Positions 4,674-6,039 of a DNA stretch of 6,039 nucleotides are shown here, piece by piece. Numbering within the stretch: the first letter of the stretch is position 1; every line of letters begins with the position of its first letter. The notes under the pieces are model-generated. The model saw only the letters and a program-made list of their open reading frames with translations. It did no database searches and was not told the DNA's origin. Made by a program: the position numbers and the translations under genes. Origin of the DNA: Steroidobacteraceae bacterium (GTDB taxonomy: Bacteria; Pseudomonadota; Gammaproteobacteria; Steroidobacterales; Steroidobacteraceae); assembly GCA_025927665.1 (NCBI GenBank), contig JAICKZ010000202.1, forward strand, positions 1 through 6,039, written 5' to 3'.

Positions 4674-6039
4674 ATGAACTTCGATTCGACACATGCTGTA
4701 GTTAAATATTGCCGGCAAATGATGTTCGTGCTGACCTGCTTATTAATTGGCGACGTCACATTTGCCACCACAACCACTTCAACAATTGATCAAGCAACAC
4801 AAGCGCGCATGGCCAGTGATGCTGAACAATTTGCATCTCAAGGTAACTTCATTGAAGCTGCAAAACGCTACGAAATTCTGGCGGCCAAAGCAAGCAAGCT
4901 TGAACGCGATCATTTGGCGTTAAAGGCCGCATGGTATGCTGTACAAGGTGGCGACCTTGTCAAGGCGCAAAGCTTATTAGATAGAACCAGCAAATCATCA
5001 TTGGTGGGTAGTGATGCAACATTGCGGACCGTTGTGAGTGCTGCGTTGGCATTACGTGGTAATCAACCTGATCTTGCATTGAGTTTGCTGGATCAAATTC
5101 CTTTTCCGTTACCCGACGATACCGCACCTGATGTATTGTCATTGCGTTCACAAGCGTTGTTTGCCAACGGTCGAATAGTACTGGCCTTAAATGCAGCATT
5201 GGAACGCGAACGAACATTAAAAACAGCGCAGGCCATTGCACAAAATCATCAATTGATATGGAACAATTTAAAGCAAAGCGCTATTGCAGGTCGTGACTTG
5301 ACACCTCCCAGTGGCGCATCACGTGCAGTGGCGGGTTGGATGGATCTTGCGCGTATCTTCAATTCACAACATGATCCATTTGCCTTCAATCGTGCCACCA
5401 ACGAATGGCGCACTCATTATCCCGGGCATCCTGGCGCAGAATTTATTACTACCATGCCTGTTGCCGCAGCGCCGGTTATTGCTCGTAGCAGTACGATCGA
5501 TCATCTTGCGTTATTGCTGCCATTATCTGGACGTCAACAAGCATCCGGTATTGCAGTGCGTGATGGTTTTATCGCGGCGCTGATGCGTCAAGATACAAAA
5601 TCTCGTCCGACAGTTCAGATTTATGATTCTGCATTGGAAGGTGCGTTGCCGGCATACAAGCATGCGGTGACCGACGGCGCTAATATGGTCATTGGGCCAT
5701 TGTTGAAAGAAGATGTACAAGCCTTGGCCGCCAGTCCTGACGTCAGTGTTCCGACACTGGCATTGAACAATGCGGGTGATGCAGTTGTTGCACCACCTTT
5801 GTTGTTTCAATTTTCTTTGGATCCCGAAGATGAGGCACGACAAGCGGCCATGCGCGCACGTGCCGATGGCAAGAGTAAAGCCATTGTGTTAATACCCAAC
5901 AATGAGTGGGGACAGCGCATACAGCGTGCATTTATCACTGAATTACAGGCACAAGGTGGCACTCTCACCGAACTGCGTGCTTATGATCCAACTGCACGCG
6001 ATTATGTTTCTTTGGTAACGCAATTACTGGCTCCGCGAA
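4674..6039 (+). CDS. lpoA: Penicillin-binding protein activator LpoA (cut by right edge)
   Basis: In E. coli, LpoA is an outer-membrane lipoprotein that reaches through the periplasm to activate the peptidoglycan synthase PBP1A. 455 codons are visible here; E. coli LpoA has 678. A signal-like segment (MMFVLTCLLIGDVTFA, 16-31) follows a short polar stretch with K and R. Next is a helical TPR-like domain (about 45-250: EQFASQGNFIEAAKRYEIL, LALRGNQPDLALSLLDQIP, LFANGRIVLALNAALERE). From about residue 275 a periplasmic-binding-protein-like domain begins, with HLALLLPLSGRQQASGIAVR, MVIGPLLKEDVQAL, VPTLALNN and IPNNEWGQRIQRAF. ATG 4674 is preferred for its GGGA ribosome site; ATG 4719 is the alternative. 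No canonical lipobox is visible: the cysteine context is VLTC at 19-22. The rsmI-lpoA divergent pair is the usual gammaproteobacterial order and supports the name. Confidence 0.9.
   Translation, partial: MNFDSTHAVVKYCRQMMFVLTCLLIGDVTFATTTTSTIDQATQARMASDAEQFASQGNFIEAAKRYEILAAKASKLERDHLALKAAWYAVQGGDLVKAQSLLDRTSKSSLVGSDATLRTVVSAALALRGNQPDLALSLLDQIPFPLPDDTAPDVLSLRSQALFANGRIVLALNAALERERTLKTAQAIAQNHQLIWNNLKQSAIAGRDLTPPSGASRAVAGWMDLARIFNSQHDPFAFNRATNEWRTHYPGHPGAEFITTMPVAAAPVIARSSTIDHLALLLPLSGRQQASGIAVRDGFIAALMRQDTKSRPTVQIYDSALEGALPAYKHAVTDGANMVIGPLLKEDVQALAASPDVSVPTLALNNAGDAVVAPPLLFQFSLDPEDEARQAAMRARADGKSKAIVLIPNNEWGQRIQRAFITELQAQGGTLTELRAYDPTARDYVSLVTQLLAPR

Noticed and set aside
4595..4777. Extended rsmI start at ATG 4777
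   Set aside because: The extra 61 residues resemble nothing in RsmI and would overlap lpoA on the other strand. GTG 4594 has a good ribosome site and gives the family's exact length.
4960..5931. Minus- and plus-strand frames of 62-106 codons inside lpoA
   Set aside because: They are shadows of the continuous lpoA frame, which shows TPR-like and periplasmic-binding-like sequence throughout.

Overview
The window looks like chromosome of a gammaproteobacterium of medium GC outside the classic enterics. The evidence is a type A RNase P RNA gene, rsmI and lpoA back to back (the arrangement usual in Gammaproteobacteria), and a compact glutathione-dependent formaldehyde detoxification pair. I cannot name the genus from the sequence.

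Layout from left to right: (1) the 5' part of a MarR-family regulator gene on the minus strand, running off the left edge, with an AT-rich perfect palindrome in its upstream region; (2) rnpB on the minus strand (about 429-793); (3) a ccdA-ccdB type II toxin-antitoxin operon on the plus strand (884-1455), whose promoter lies back to back with that of rnpB; (4) a 54-base relic of the 3' end of rsmI (1494-1547); (5) frmA-frmB on the minus strand (3557 down to 1603), overlapping by ATGA and preceded by a good sigma70-type promoter; (6) a short spacer with an ATTCAT tandem repeat; (7) intact rsmI on the minus strand (4594 down to 3734, GTG start); (8) divergent lpoA on the plus strand from 4674, running off the right edge.

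As I know it, rnpB, rsmI and lpoA are close neighbours in several gammaproteobacteria, for example Pseudomonas. Here the rnpB-rsmI interval has been enlarged twice: by a toxin-antitoxin module next to rnpB and by frmAB next to rsmI. The strongest unexplained signal is that the last 15 or so codons of rsmI occur twice as direct repeats (1490-1545 and 3734-3791), bracketing frmAB exactly. This looks like a scar of integration or recombination at the rsmI 3' end: the arriving segment carried, or rebuilt, the gene's tail and left the old tail behind.

Functionally the genes are mostly independent. FrmA and FrmB together oxidise S-hydroxymethylglutathione and hydrolyse S-formylglutathione. CcdAB is a self-regulating toxin-antitoxin. 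RsmI modifies 16S rRNA, rnpB matures tRNA, and LpoA activates peptidoglycan synthase PBP1A. I found no wholly new system. The points most worth a second look are the rsmI-tail duplication, the shared rnpB/ccdAB control region, the unusual C-terminus of CcdB, and an LpoA without a recognisable lipobox.
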